Assembly: GCF_015594625.1 (NCBI RefSeq)
Contig: NZ_JADNRQ010000015.1
Location: 1-64,000 of the forward strand
DNA length: 64,000 bases
Source: Desulfallas sp. Bu1-1
GTDB taxonomy: Bacteria > Bacillota > Desulfotomaculia > Desulfotomaculales > Desulfallaceae
Direction of reading: 5' to 3'
A program made the position numbers and the translations under genes. Positions 51,599 through 60,412 of this stretch are shown in pieces. Position 1 is the first letter of the stretch; every line of letters begins with the position of its first letter. Below the pieces are notes generated by a model. It made no database searches. It saw only the letters and a list, made by a program, of their open reading frames with translations, and was not told the origin of the DNA.

Positions 51599-52000
51599 GC
51601 CGGATTATTACTTTTAGGACTTTTAGTTTGCGATTAACGTGTAGTTTTTGTGTTGCCCCGGATGATGCGGGCTAAAAAATAATAATAATAATATGATTAT
51701 TAAGATGCCTTTTTTCACAAACAGGCAGGAATCAGGAAAGTGTATGTCGTATTATTTATACAGTAAGCAACCCGTTGATCCTGCCCATGAGCCGTTAGGT
51801 CCGGTTGTAGAAAATAAATCGCCAGCGCTCACCGGCTCGGTCGAAATTGTAATTAAAAATCTACTTGCAGCTTTTGAGGAGGTGGTCGTCAACCCGGGTA
51901 ATGCACGTTATTTCAGGTGCACGACGGCCTGATAAGCAAGAAGCCGGAACAGCGGAGGGCAACTTTGGGAAAACCAGTGCATTTTTCGTTAATGAATATG

Positions 52001-52029
52001 TTGCACTCCAGTGGTTGGAATGTTAATAT
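52001..52029 (+). promoter_or_regulatory. dsrC: Promoter of dsrC
   Basis: TTGCAC (52001-52006) and TAATAT (52024-52029) with a 17-base spacer. Transcription would start near 52036, about 100 bases before dsrC. In the remaining 51599-52000 stretch I see only a doubtful 79-codon frame and a small GCCC/GGGC stem near 51654. Confidence 0.6.
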
Positions 52030-52050
52030 ATTGCTAGTGTAAAAATGATT

Positions 52051-52092
52051 TTTACCCTAAAAATAATACTATCAGAGATTTTTTAGGGGAAA
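52051..52092 (+). other. Leader stem-loop in the dsrC 5' UTR
   Basis: CCCTAAAAA (52055-52063) pairs with TTTTTAGGG (52080-52088), and TTT/AAA continues the stem beyond one mismatch. The hairpin fills the middle of the leader and ends about 30 bases before the ribosome site. It may stabilise an abundant mRNA. Confidence 0.5.
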
Positions 52093-52134
52093 ATAAAAAA
52101 ATTAATTTGCTAATATTTTTTGGAGGTGTAGTTG

Positions 52135-52452
52135 ATGGCTTTTCTGGAAATAGGCGGAAAGCAAATTGAACTCGATGAAGACGGTTTCGTTGTCAATCCC
52201 GATGAGTGGACTGAAGAGGTGGCGAAAGCCTTTGCTGAAAGCGAAGGTATTAAAGAGCTTACCGAAGACCACTGGAAAGTAATCCACTACCTGCGCGATT
52301 ATTACAAGCAGTTCCAGGTTGCCCCGATGGTAAGAAAAATGTGCAAACAAACCGGTTACAGCTTGAAGCAGATTTACGAGCTGTTCCCCTCCGGCCCGGC
52401 AAAGGGCGCCTGCAAACTGGCCGGCCTGCCCAAGCCCACCGGTTGCGTGTAA
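52135..52452 (+). CDS. dsrC: DsrC sulfur-carrier protein
   Basis: A 105-residue DsrC with the defining C-terminal arm GPAKGACKLAGLPKPTGCV, which holds both redox cysteines, and the helix NPDEWTEEVAKAFAESEGI. In sulfate reduction DsrC carries the sulfur taken from sulfite at DsrAB as a trisulfide that is reduced at the membrane by DsrMKJOP. Both cysteines and the exact C-terminus are kept, so this is true DsrC rather than TusE-like RspA. It stands alone, without dsrAB. GGAGG precedes the ATG at 52135. Confidence 0.96.
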   Translation: MAFLEIGGKQIELDEDGFVVNPDEWTEEVAKAFAESEGIKELTEDHWKVIHYLRDYYKQFQVAPMVRKMCKQTGYSLKQIYELFPSGPAKGACKLAGLPKPTGCV

Positions 52453-52462
52453 TAAAAATAAC

Positions 52463-52488
52463 CCCGCCAAAAGGCGGGATTTTTTTTT
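52463..52488 (+). terminator. Rho-independent terminator of dsrC
   Basis: CCCGCC (52463-52468), loop AAAA, GGCGGG (52473-52478), then nine T residues. Confidence 0.92.
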
Positions 52489-52604
52489 GGTTAAAACTAT
52501 TGACAATAATGGCTAATGTAAATAGAATTTTAAATGAGCAAATGTTCAAAACCAAGCGGTAAATGCCGGGTAAATACTCTAAAAATGGAGGTAGTGCAGT
52601 ACTA

Positions 52605-52979
52605 ATGAAAATTGCCATACCATCTGAATATGGATATGTCAACCAGCATTTCGGCAGGAGCAGGGAATTTACAGTGGTTGAACTGGATAACGGTAAGATT
52701 GTCTCGCAAAAAATCATCTCTGCGGATAATTTGCAGCACAATCACGCCGGGCTGGCCGGTTTAATGCAAAATGAAGGCGTTGAAGTGGTTATTGTCGGGG
52801 GCATTGGCGCCAAGGCTCTGGAGGCCCTGGAGGAAAGCGGTTTAAGAGTCGTCAACGGGGCCAACGGCAAAATCGAAGAAGTCGTGGGCAGCTTTGCCAG
52901 GGGCGAACTGGTTTCCAGTGCGCAGGCCTGCTGCCACCACCACGGAGAGCATCACGGCCACGGTTGTCACCACGGTTAG
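52605..52979 (+). CDS. NifX/NifB-associated-type protein with His/Cys-rich tail
   Basis: A 125-residue member of the dinitrogenase iron-molybdenum cofactor-binding family (MKIAIPSEYGYVNQHFGRSREFTVVEL, VVIVGGIGAKALEALEESGLRVVNG). The last about 16 residues are almost only His, Cys and Gly (CCHHHGEHHGHGCHHG), a probable metal-binding tail. No nitrogenase genes are nearby; such small proteins in anaerobes often have unclear Fe-S or metal roles. The ATG at 52605 is 13 bases after GGAGG, rather far, but upstream residues do not match the family. Confidence 0.82.
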   Translation: MKIAIPSEYGYVNQHFGRSREFTVVELDNGKIVSQKIISADNLQHNHAGLAGLMQNEGVEVVIVGGIGAKALEALEESGLRVVNGANGKIEEVVGSFARGELVSSAQACCHHHGEHHGHGCHHG

Positions 52980-53185
52980 ATGCCGTATCCGGTTAAAAAG
53001 CCGGCCAGTACCATAAGCACTCCGCCGGCGGTTAATAACACCAATTTTTTTACCCGGGCGTCCCAATTTCCGGGCCGGTATCCGGGCCACTCTCCAGTTT
53101 TAATGATCTGGAGTGTCAGCAAAAGCACCCCGGCGGTAATTACGCAAAGACCGGTGAATATAAACAGGAAACAGGCAATGACCAT
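52976..53185 (-). CDS. Small two-helix membrane protein
   Basis: A 69-residue protein with two clear hydrophobic segments (about 3-27, and LVLLTAGGVLMVLAGFLTGYG at 48-68) joined by a short charged loop (KTGEWPGYRPGNWDARVKK). The ATG follows GTGAGG at good spacing, and the gene overlaps the end of the NifX-like gene by four bases, tail to tail. Family unknown. The 53186-53473 gap holds a terminator at 53302. Confidence 0.6.
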   Translation of the reverse strand: MVIACFLFIFTGLCVITAGVLLLTLQIIKTGEWPGYRPGNWDARVKKLVLLTAGGVLMVLAGFLTGYGI

Positions 53186-53301
53186 GACGTAACCTCACTT
53201 TACTTTATATAGCATAATAACACAATAAGCCATAAGATTAATCTGTTCAAGTGCTTTCGTCAAACAAAACATGTAATATTCTTTTTTCGGCGTCTTTTCG
53301 C

Positions 53302-53331
53302 AAAAACACCTTTTGGGGGGTGTTTTTTTTT
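53302..53331 (+). terminator. Rho-independent terminator
   Basis: AAAAACACC pairs with GGTGTTTTT across a TTTTGGGG-type loop and continues into T residues. Which transcript it closes is unclear, because the nearest upstream + strand gene ends 320 bp earlier. Confidence 0.65.
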
Positions 53332-53473
53332 CGGGCATTCATTATAATTAAATAGATGGTTTGCTAACCGGGACGGCGCCCGGGGCGTTTTGGTGAAAAT
53401 GCCGTTTGTAATAGCCGTTGCTGCAGGATATATGCAACAATTTTATTAATGATTACGGGAAGGGTGGTACCAG

Positions 53474-54214
53474 GTGTTACCTTTGATAAAATTGAACCAG
53501 GCGGTTAGCCAGGCGGAAGAAAAGGGATTATTTGACGAACTGAATAAAATCTACGGGCTGATTCCGGAAACCAGCTGCGAGCGCTGCGCCACCTGCTGCA
53601 CGGTGCCCCAGCCGGCGTATATTGTTGAATATTTGAACATGTTTCGTTATGTAAACAAAGTAATGCCGGAAAAGTGGCCGGAAATCATCGCCGGCGCGGT
53701 GCGTTATTATTTCCTGGAACTGGTTGATATTAACCAGCGCTGCCCGTTTTTGGACGGGGAAAACAACTGCATGGTTTATGAAGCCCGGCCCTTCACGTGC
53801 CGCACTTACGGGCTGATGGGGCAGCGGGAAGAAAACGAACAGGTCCGCAAAAACATGGAAAAACTGGCGGAAAAATATCTTCAAGAGCACGGCATTGAAC
53901 TGCCCAGGGAAATTGTTGAATTTGAGCTGCCCCGGTGCGACAAGGTCCGTGTGGTGAATGGAACCAACAAAAAACCCCTGGAATTGATCCAGTTGCTTAC
54001 CGCCGACCTCGGGCAGTTGGAAACGTTTTTTGTACCCGTGCAGGTGGTGGACAGCCAGTACACTTTCGTTCCCTATGTAAACCATCTGGTAATGAGCGTG
54101 GTCAGCGAGGGGGCGAGATATCGCCGCCCGCGGGTAATGAAGGAGTTCCTGGAAAACGGTCGCAGCGAATTGCTGGATAGTTTCATTGAAAAGTATAAGA
54201 GGACGTCTTTTTGA
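53474..54214 (+). CDS. YkgJ-family cysteine-cluster protein
   Basis: A 246-residue soluble protein with the family's metal-binding cysteines: CERCATCCTVP near residue 36, CPFLDGENNCMVYEARPFTCRTYGLMG near 93-118, and a later cysteine in PRCDKV. The family (PF03692-type) binds zinc or an Fe-S cluster, function unknown. Its C-terminal 100 residues have no recognised motif. GTG start with a modest ribosome site. It lies alone before the sat promoter region. Confidence 0.8.
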   Translation: MLPLIKLNQAVSQAEEKGLFDELNKIYGLIPETSCERCATCCTVPQPAYIVEYLNMFRYVNKVMPEKWPEIIAGAVRYYFLELVDINQRCPFLDGENNCMVYEARPFTCRTYGLMGQREENEQVRKNMEKLAEKYLQEHGIELPREIVEFELPRCDKVRVVNGTNKKPLELIQLLTADLGQLETFFVPVQVVDSQYTFVPYVNHLVMSVVSEGARYRRPRVMKEFLENGRSELLDSFIEKYKRTSF

Positions 54215-54220
54215 CGTCCT
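54200..54220 (+). other. Hairpin at the end of the YkgJ-family gene
   Basis: AGGACGTC (54200-54207) and GACGTCCT (54213-54220) form a perfect stem with a TTTTT loop spanning the stop codon; no T tract follows. Confidence 0.5.
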
Positions 54221-54227
54221 GCAATGC

Positions 54228-54256
54228 TTGTCAATGAACAAGATTCATGATATATT
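54228..54256 (+). promoter_or_regulatory. Candidate promoter of sat
   Basis: TTGTCA (54228-54233) and TATATT (54251-54256) with a 17-base spacer. This gives a leader of about 340 bases before sat. A nearer promoter cannot be excluded; nothing else gene-like lies in 54215-54604. Confidence 0.45.
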
Positions 54257-54543
54257 TTTAATAACATGATGTTTTTTACCAGGATGATGGCTAAGGGCCG
54301 CGGAGGTTTTTTCGACGTGGCCCCTATATAAAAGCCTGTTATGTGCATAGATTCACAATGCCGGGCAGGCTTAGCAAAAATTAATAATTTTTTCCTTGAG
54401 TAAAAAGCAGGAAGACCACTACTTTGTGTCTAATTTCATTAATACGGCTGGAGCCAACCATTATATTCTAATGATGATTAACCGGTTTGTAAGTCAACTG
54501 GCTGACAAAAAGAGAAAGACGGATGGGAGATTAGGTTTTCATT

Positions 54544-54560
54544 AGGAACATTTTGTTCCT
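54544..54560 (+). promoter_or_regulatory. Perfect palindrome upstream of sat
   Basis: AGGAACA-TTT-TGTTCCT is a 17-bp perfect inverted repeat 45 bp before the sat start. It could be an operator for a dimeric regulator or a short leader hairpin. Confidence 0.5.
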
Positions 54561-54604
54561 TAGTTACAAAAAAATTAAATAAACTATTAGGAGGGAAAGC
54601 ATTT

Positions 54605-55843
54605 ATGGCACTACCTAAACCGCATGGCCCGGAAGGAGTACTCAAGCCCCTGTTGCTGTACGGGGAGGAGAGGGAAGCCGAAATTAAGCGGGCTCAAAGC
54701 ATGCCCAAGGTGTACATGAGTTCCAGGGAAACGTCCGACGTTTTGATGCTCGGGATTGGAGCTTTTACACCGCTGTATGGATTTATGAAGAAAGATGATT
54801 ACACCGGCTGCGTGTTTGACTTGAAGCTGACCGACGGCACCATGTGGCCCATGCCCGTTACCCTGTCCATCACCGGAGAGGAAAAGGACGCCATCGGCCT
54901 CAAGGAAGGCATGGAAGTCGCCCTGTACGACAGGGAATCCGGCGAGCTCTACGCCACCATGCTGGTGGAAGAAATTTATACTTACGATAAAGAGGCCGAG
55001 TGCCGCGAAGTGTTCAAAACCCTGGACGCCGAAGGACACCCCGGTGTGGCCAAGGTTATGCAGCAGGGAGAATACAACCTGGGCGGCCCCATTAAAGTCG
55101 TCAACGAAGGTATCTATCCTCAAAAATATCCCAAGTACTACCTCTATCCTGCAGAAGCCAGGAAACTCTTCGAAGAAAAAGGCTGGTCCAACGTCGTTGC
55201 TTTCCAAACCAGGAATCCGATGCACCGCTCCCACGAGTATCTCTGCAAATTCGCCCTGGAAAGCGGTCTGGTGGACGGCTGCTTCATCCACGCCATCGTC
55301 GGCGCGCTGAAACCCGGCGACATCCCGGGTGAAGTCCGGGTCAAGTGCTACGAGGCCTTGGTTGAAAATTACTTCCCGAAAGAGAACATCGCTCTGGGCG
55401 TATACCCCATGGAAATGCGTTATGGCGGGCCGCGTGAAGCCCTGCTGCATGCCGTATTCCGCCAAAACTGGGGCTGCCGGTACCTGATCGTCGGCCGCGA
55501 CCATGCCGGCGTGGGCGACTACTACGGCCCGTTCGACGCCCAGAAAATTTTTGACACCCTGTGGCCGGGCGCCCTTGAACTGAAGCCCATGCTGATCGCT
55601 TGGACCTTCTATTGCTACAAGTGTCAGAGCATGGCCAGCCAGCGCACCTGCCCGCATGGTCCGGAAGATCGTTGCGTGGTGAGCGGCACCAAGTTCCGCC
55701 GCATGATGCAGGATGGCGAAGATATTCCGAAGGAATTCGGCCGTCCCGAAGTTATGGAAATTCTGCGCGAATACTATAAGACCGCGGAAAGGGTCGAGAT
55801 TAAGAAGGGCGCATACGAGGATATCCCCGGTCCCCAGAAGTAA
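54605..55843 (+). CDS. sat: Sulfate adenylyltransferase (ATP sulfurylase)
   Basis: A 412-residue homo-oligomeric ATP sulfurylase making adenylyl sulfate from sulfate and ATP, the first step of sulfate reduction. It has the nucleotide-binding [30 protein letters not shown] and the zinc site [20 protein letters not shown] typical of sulfate-reducer and archaeal enzymes. No APS-kinase domain is attached, consistent with dissimilation. AGGAGG precedes the start. It is followed by a strong stem-loop and then aprBA. Confidence 0.97.
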   Translation: MALPKPHGPEGVLKPLLLYGEEREAEIKRAQSMPKVYMSSRETSDVLMLGIGAFTPLYGFMKKDDYTGCVFDLKLTDGTMWPMPVTLSITGEEKDAIGLKEGMEVALYDRESGELYATMLVEEIYTYDKEAECREVFKTLDAEGHPGVAKVMQQGEYNLGGPIKVVNEGIYPQKYPKYYLYPAEARKLFEEKGWSNVVAFQTRNPMHRSHEYLCKFALESGLVDGCFIHAIVGALKPGDIPGEVRVKCYEALVENYFPKENIALGVYPMEMRYGGPREALLHAVFRQNWGCRYLIVGRDHAGVGDYYGPFDAQKIFDTLWPGALELKPMLIAWTFYCYKCQSMASQRTCPHGPEDRCVVSGTKFRRMMQDGEDIPKEFGRPEVMEILREYYKTAERVEIKKGAYEDIPGPQK

Positions 55844-55863
55844 TCGACTTGAGCAACAATAAA

Positions 55864-55899
55864 GATACTGGGTGTGCCCCGGGGGGCGCACTCAGTATC
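55864..55899 (+). other. Strong stem-loop after sat
   Basis: Bases 55864-55880 and 55883-55899 are complementary over 17 positions with two G-U pairs, so a 16-bp stem can form with a very tight loop. No T tract follows. It may end or stabilise the sat transcript. Between 55900 and 56310 I see no credible gene, only a small GGGTTGC/GCAACCC stem near 56186. Confidence 0.65.
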
Positions 55900-56310
55900 A
55901 ATGTATAATGTATTCACCATGAGGTTTTGTCGTTAAGTGTCATGAAAAAGTTCAATTATATCCCGCCAAAAAGAAGGAGCCCGGGCATTTGCGTCGAAAG
56001 TATAATTATCGCTGATTGCAGTCCAACTTGTATTGGCGCTTGTGACCGGCAATGCAAAGTCCATTTTTAAGTCCATATTTTTATAAACATGATAACACTT
56101 GACCGGAACGGATTCGTAGCATGTATACGACAAAATCAGACGCAAATAGGCGACAATGGACTTGAGCATTTTTCCAAAACCGGGTTGCCCGGCGCAACCC
56201 GCGATCCCAAAAACCGCTCGGGGGAGGTGGTGAAAAAACGGTGTAGATTTACGCCGGTACGCAACGCGAGCAACATCGCAATATCTTGATGCTTTGTGAA
56301 TGTAGACTGG

Positions 56311-56400
56311 GGAGAGAAAAGGTTAACAATTTTTCTCTTGAGACTAGTTGATCAAAATGTGGTATCAATTTCTGCGGGCATGATATCAAAGCCGCAGAAA
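56311..56400 (+). promoter_or_regulatory. Inverted repeats in the aprBA leader
   Basis: Three overlapping elements lie just before aprB: GAGAAAA with TTTTCTC (about 56313-56337), GGTATCA with TGATATC (56361 and 56381), and TTTCTGCGG (56369-56377) with CCGCAGAAA (56392-56400). The last can form a nine-base stem about 20 bases before the ribosome site. They may be operators or leader RNA structures; I could not place the promoter with confidence. Confidence 0.45.
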
Positions 56401-56434
56401 CTTATTAACAAATAGGGAACGGGAGGTTGAATTA

Positions 56435-56878
56435 ATGCCAACTTTTGTAATCGCCGAGAAATGTGACGGCTGCAAGGGTAAGGACAAAACTGCTTGCATG
56501 CATGCATGCCCCAATGATTTGATGGTGCTGGACAAAGAGAAAATGAAGGCCTACAACCGTGACCCCTGGCACTGCTGGGAGTGCCTCTGCTGTGCGAAAG
56601 CCTGCCCGCAGCAAGCCATGGACCTGCGTGGTTACGCTGACTTCGTACCGATGGGCGCCAGTGTAACTCCTCTGAGAGGTTCGGACAACATTATGTGGAC
56701 CATCAAGTTCCGGAACGGTATGGTCAAGCGCTTCAAGTTCCCCATCAGGACCACTGAAGAAGGTACTGCTGTTCCCGGTGGTGACTTCCCGGAAGGCGCC
56801 GGCGATCTGAACAGCCAGGCCCTGTTCACCGAGCCGGCATCCCTGCTGCTGGATGAAGTGCCCACCATTAAGAAGTAA
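56435..56878 (+). CDS. aprB: Adenylylsulfate reductase, beta subunit
   Basis: A 147-residue ferredoxin-like subunit holding two [4Fe-4S] clusters: CDGCKGKDKTACMHACP and CWECLCCAKACP, with the short insertion between the first cysteines that is specific to AprB. The C-terminal tail (about 90-147) wraps around AprA in known structures. It passes electrons from the Qmo complex to AprA. GGGAGG precedes the start; aprA follows after 52 bp. Confidence 0.97.
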   Translation: MPTFVIAEKCDGCKGKDKTACMHACPNDLMVLDKEKMKAYNRDPWHCWECLCCAKACPQQAMDLRGYADFVPMGASVTPLRGSDNIMWTIKFRNGMVKRFKFPIRTTEEGTAVPGGDFPEGAGDLNSQALFTEPASLLLDEVPTIKK

Positions 56879-56930
56879 CTGCGAATCTGATTGCCAGTTT
56901 TAAAGAACTTTACGGAGGAGGTTAATATTA

Positions 56931-58811
56931 ATGCCAATGAATTTTGAAACTGTTGAAGTCACCACTGACCTTCTGATCGTGGGCGGCGGTATGGCGGCCT
57001 GCGGCGCGGCAGTGGAAGCTGCTTACTGGGCAAAGAAAAACGGTTTGAAGGTAACCCTCGTTGACAAGGCCGCCTTGGACCGCAGCGGTGCCGTGGCTAT
57101 GGGTCTGTCCGCTATCAACCAGTACCTCGGCGTGGGCAAAGGCAAGAACACCGTCGAGCAATATGTTGAGTACGTTAAGAACGACCTGATGGGCGTTGCC
57201 CGTGACGACCTCGTTTACAACATTGCCCGCCACGTCGACGGTACGGTGCACCTGTTTGAAAAGTGGGGCCTGCCCATTTGGAAAGACGAAAATGGCGAGT
57301 ACGTAAATGAGGGCCGCTGGCAAATCATGATCAACGGTGAATCTTATAAAGTCATCGTTGCCGAGGCCGCCAAGAACGCCCTGGGCATGGACAATATCTA
57401 CGAGCGCGTATTCATCATCGAGCCGCTGCTCGACGGCAACAGGATCGCCGGCGCTGTAGGCTTCAGCGTTCGCGAAAATAAATTCTATGTCTTCAAGGCG
57501 AAAGCCGTTCTGGCCGCCATGGGCGGTGCCGTAGGCGTATTCAAGCCCCGCTCCACCGGTGAAGGTCTCGGCCGCTCCTGGTATCCTCCGTTCAGCACCG
57601 GTTCCAGCGCATACTTCACCATCCGCGCCGGCGCTGAAATGACCTGCCAGGAAGTCCGCTTCATCCCGGTCCGCTTCAAGGATGCGTACGGCCCGGTCGG
57701 CGCCTGGTTCCTGCTCTTCAAATCCAGGGCCACCAACGCGTTTGGCGGCGAGTACATGGTGGAGCGCAGGGAAGAACTGAAAAACTGGGCTCCCTACGGC
57801 CTGGTCAAGCCGATTCCGGCCAACCTGCGCAACTACCTCGGCATGCTTGATGAAAGCGAAGGCAAAGGCCCCCTCTTCATGAGGACCGAAGAAGCCATCG
57901 CCAAGCTGGCCGAAGCTTATAAGGATGATCCCAAGGCCTTCAAGAAGAAAATGAAAGAGCTGGAAGCCGAAGCTTGGGAAGACTTCCTCGACATGACCAT
58001 CTCCCAGGCCCTGCTCTGGGCTGCCACCAACATTCAGCCGGAAGAAAGATCCTCCGAGATCGCAGCTGCCGAGCCTTACTTCATCGGCTCCCACTCCGGC
58101 GCATCCGGCGCATGGGTATCCGGTCCCGAGGATATCGCTCCTCCCGAGTACTTCTGGGGCTACACCAACATGACCACCGTAACCGGTCTGTTTGCTGCTG
58201 GTGACGCTTCCGGCGCATCCAGCCACAAGTTCTCCTCCGGCTCCCACGCCGAAGGCCGTATTGCCGCCAAGGCCGCCATCAAGTTCATCGTTGAAAACAA
58301 CACCCAGCCCAACGTGGACATGGCCAAGGTGGAAGAACTGAAGGCCCGGACCTACAAGCCGCTGGAAATTTACGAGCAATACAAAGACATGACCACCGAT
58401 CCGGAAGTCAACCCGAACTACATCAAGCCCAAGATGTTCATGTTCCGCCTGCAGAAGATGATGGACGAGTACGTCGGCGGCGTGACCGCGAACTTCTCCA
58501 CCAACAAGGCTAAACTCGACAGGGCTATGGAACTGCTCGGATTCCTGAAGGAAGACTCCGAGAACCTGGCCGCCAAGGACCTGCACGAGCTCATGAGATG
58601 CTGGGAGAACATCCACCGGATGTGGCAGGCCGAAGCTCACATTCGCACAGTCATGTTCCGTGAAGAGACCAGGTGGCCCGGTTACTACTTCCGTGCCGAC
58701 TATCCGAAGATGGATGAGGAAAACTGGCTCTGCTTCGTCAACTGCAAGTGGGATCCCAACACCGGCGAGTGGAGCGTATTCAAGAAGCCCATCATCCGTC
58801 TGTTCCAGTAG
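56931..58811 (+). CDS. aprA: Adenylylsulfate reductase, alpha subunit
   Basis: The catalytic flavoprotein, 626 residues, reduces adenylyl sulfate to sulfite and AMP. It has the FAD motif VGGGMAACGAAVEAAYWAK, the DRSGAVAMGLSAINQYLG region, the substrate-site block RFIPVRFKDAYGPVGAWFLLFK and FAAGDASGASSHKFSSGSHAEGR near the FAD end. Length and order beside aprB match Gram-positive sulfate reducers. Codon use is strongly biased, as expected for a very abundant enzyme. Confidence 0.98.
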   Translation: MPMNFETVEVTTDLLIVGGGMAACGAAVEAAYWAKKNGLKVTLVDKAALDRSGAVAMGLSAINQYLGVGKGKNTVEQYVEYVKNDLMGVARDDLVYNIARHVDGTVHLFEKWGLPIWKDENGEYVNEGRWQIMINGESYKVIVAEAAKNALGMDNIYERVFIIEPLLDGNRIAGAVGFSVRENKFYVFKAKAVLAAMGGAVGVFKPRSTGEGLGRSWYPPFSTGSSAYFTIRAGAEMTCQEVRFIPVRFKDAYGPVGAWFLLFKSRATNAFGGEYMVERREELKNWAPYGLVKPIPANLRNYLGMLDESEGKGPLFMRTEEAIAKLAEAYKDDPKAFKKKMKELEAEAWEDFLDMTISQALLWAATNIQPEERSSEIAAAEPYFIGSHSGASGAWVSGPEDIAPPEYFWGYTNMTTVTGLFAAGDASGASSHKFSSGSHAEGRIAAKAAIKFIVENNTQPNVDMAKVEELKARTYKPLEIYEQYKDMTTDPEVNPNYIKPKMFMFRLQKMMDEYVGGVTANFSTNKAKLDRAMELLGFLKEDSENLAAKDLHELMRCWENIHRMWQAEAHIRTVMFREETRWPGYYFRADYPKMDEENWLCFVNCKWDPNTGEWSVFKKPIIRLFQ

Positions 58812-58881
58812 TTATATGAACAACTGATCTCACCCCATGTCCCGGGCGAGATCAAGTAACTCTGCGCATGTGCCATCCACG

Positions 58882-58924
58882 GCGCAAAGAGGGCCCGTAG
58901 CCGATGGCCGCGGGTCCTTTGCGC
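58882..58924 (+). other. GC-rich stem-loop between aprA and qmoA
   Basis: GCGCAAAG (from 58882) pairs with CTTTGCGC (ending 58924), with a second paired block GGGCCCG/CGGGT inside after small bulges. A weaker TGATCTC/GAGATCA pair lies closer to aprA near 58827. No T tract follows. Confidence 0.55.
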
Positions 58925-59017
58925 TGTGAGGCGCAGCGAAAGTTGCTAAACAGCCCTGGCTGAATCGCGCTTGTAGGGACTGGGCGTTTGTTTTATCTTA
59001 GGTAAGAGTTAATTTTG

Positions 59018-59052
59018 CCAGGCGTCCTTACAGGCCGCCTGGAGTTTTTTTT
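59018..59052 (+). terminator. Rho-independent terminator between aprBA and qmoAB
   Basis: CCAGGCG (59018-59024) and CGCCTGG (59036-59042) followed by AG and eight T residues. It implies that aprBA and qmoAB are at least partly separate transcripts. No gene is present in 58812-59152. Confidence 0.85.
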
Positions 59053-59152
59053 CAATCCCGGTGGTCAACTGCTCGTGATGAGTAACCGTAACATGTTTGG
59101 ATACAAGGCAGTACAAAAATTTAACACGGGAGAAATGGCGTGGTGATATATA

Positions 59153-60412
59153 ATGGCAAATAAAAGTATATTAGTGGTAGGGGGAGGAATAAGCGGCCTT
59201 ACCGCGGCCGTGGAAGCCGCCGAAGTGGGTTACGAAGTTTTCATCGTGGAGAAGAACCCGTACCTGGGCGGCAGAGTCACCCAGATCAACCAGTACTTCC
59301 CCAAGCTGTGTCCACCAAACTGCGGTTTGGAAATTAATTTCCAGAGAATTAAAAAGAACCCCAAAATCAACTTCTTTACCCTGGCGGAAGTGGAGAGCAT
59401 CTCCGGTCAGGAAGGCAATTTTGACGTGACCGTCAAGGTGAACCCCCGTTATGTAAACGAAAATTGCACGGGTTGCAACAAGTGCGCCGAGGTTTGCCCG
59501 GTGGAAAGATCCAATGCCTTTAACTACGGGCTGGACAAGACAAAGGCGATTTACCTGCCCCATGAATTTGCGTTCCCGATGAAGTACGTCATCGATGATC
59601 AAGCCTGCAAGGGCGCCGAGTGCGGCAAGTGCGCCGGAGCATGCGAGTACAATGCCATTGACCTCGGCATGCAGGCAAAAACCATTAAGCTGAATGTGGG
59701 CGCCATCGTCTGGGCCACCGGCTGGAATCCGTACGATGCCAACAAGCTCAGCTACTATGGTTTTGGCCGGTATAACAACGTTATCACCAACGTGATGATG
59801 GAAAGGCTGGCCGCGGTCAACGGCCCCACCAAGGGCAAAATTGTTCGCCCGTCGGACGGCAAGGAAATCAAGAGCGTGGCGTTTATTCAGTGTGCCGGAT
59901 CCCGTGACGAGAATCACCTGAAGGCTTGCTCCTCCGTATGCTGCCTGGCTTCCCTGAAACAGGCCACCTACGTCAGGGAGCAGTACCCGGACGCTGAAAT
60001 TTGTATTTACTATATTGATATCAGGGCGCGCGGCAAGTACGAAGACTTCTTCACCAAGGTGCAGGAAGAAGCCAACATTACCTTGATCAAGGGTAAAGCC
60101 GGCGAAGTCAAGGAAGATCCGTCAACCGGGGAACTGATCGTGATCGCTGAAGACCAGATCGCTCAAAAAGTGATCGAGAAGAAGTTTGACCTGGTTGTGC
60201 TGGCCACGGGCATGGCTCCCACCACGGCCGAGGTCAAAATACCGGCTGAAATGGATTATGACGAAGATGGTTTTGTGGTTTCAGGCGCTCAGACACCCGG
60301 TATCTATGCTGCAGGATGCGTCAAAAACCCGTTGGATGTTGCCTCAGCTGTCAGGGATGCTACCGCTACAGCTCTTAAGGCGATCCAATCTACGGTGAGG
60401 GGGCAACAGTAA
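59153..60412 (+). CDS. qmoA: Quinone-interacting oxidoreductase subunit QmoA (HdrA-like)
   Basis: A 419-residue flavoprotein related to the central part of HdrA. FAD motif VGGGISGLTAAVEAAE near residue 6, CPPNCGL near 60, CTGCNKCAEVCP near 105, a second Fe-S group CKGAECGKCAGACEYNA near 153 and the CAGSRDENHLKACSSVCC segment near 247. QmoA is part of the complex giving electrons to AprBA. A GGTGAT site lies six bases before ATG; the next gene overlaps by one base. Confidence 0.95.
   Translation: MANKSILVVGGGISGLTAAVEAAEVGYEVFIVEKNPYLGGRVTQINQYFPKLCPPNCGLEINFQRIKKNPKINFFTLAEVESISGQEGNFDVTVKVNPRYVNENCTGCNKCAEVCPVERSNAFNYGLDKTKAIYLPHEFAFPMKYVIDDQACKGAECGKCAGACEYNAIDLGMQAKTIKLNVGAIVWATGWNPYDANKLSYYGFGRYNNVITNVMMERLAAVNGPTKGKIVRPSDGKEIKSVAFIQCAGSRDENHLKACSSVCCLASLKQATYVREQYPDAEICIYYIDIRARGKYEDFFTKVQEEANITLIKGKAGEVKEDPSTGELIVIAEDQIAQKVIEKKFDLVVLATGMAPTTAEVKIPAEMDYDEDGFVVSGAQTPGIYAAGCVKNPLDVASAVRDATATALKAIQSTVRGQQ

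Noticed and set aside
51693-51932. A 79-codon open frame between pit and dsrC
   Set aside because: Weak ribosome site, mixed composition with no recognisable motif, and a promoter for dsrC immediately downstream. It may be random.
55933-56169. A 78-codon reverse-strand frame between sat and aprB, with a slight transposase-like look
   Set aside because: No ribosome site, no conserved motif, and overlap with the aprBA leader region.
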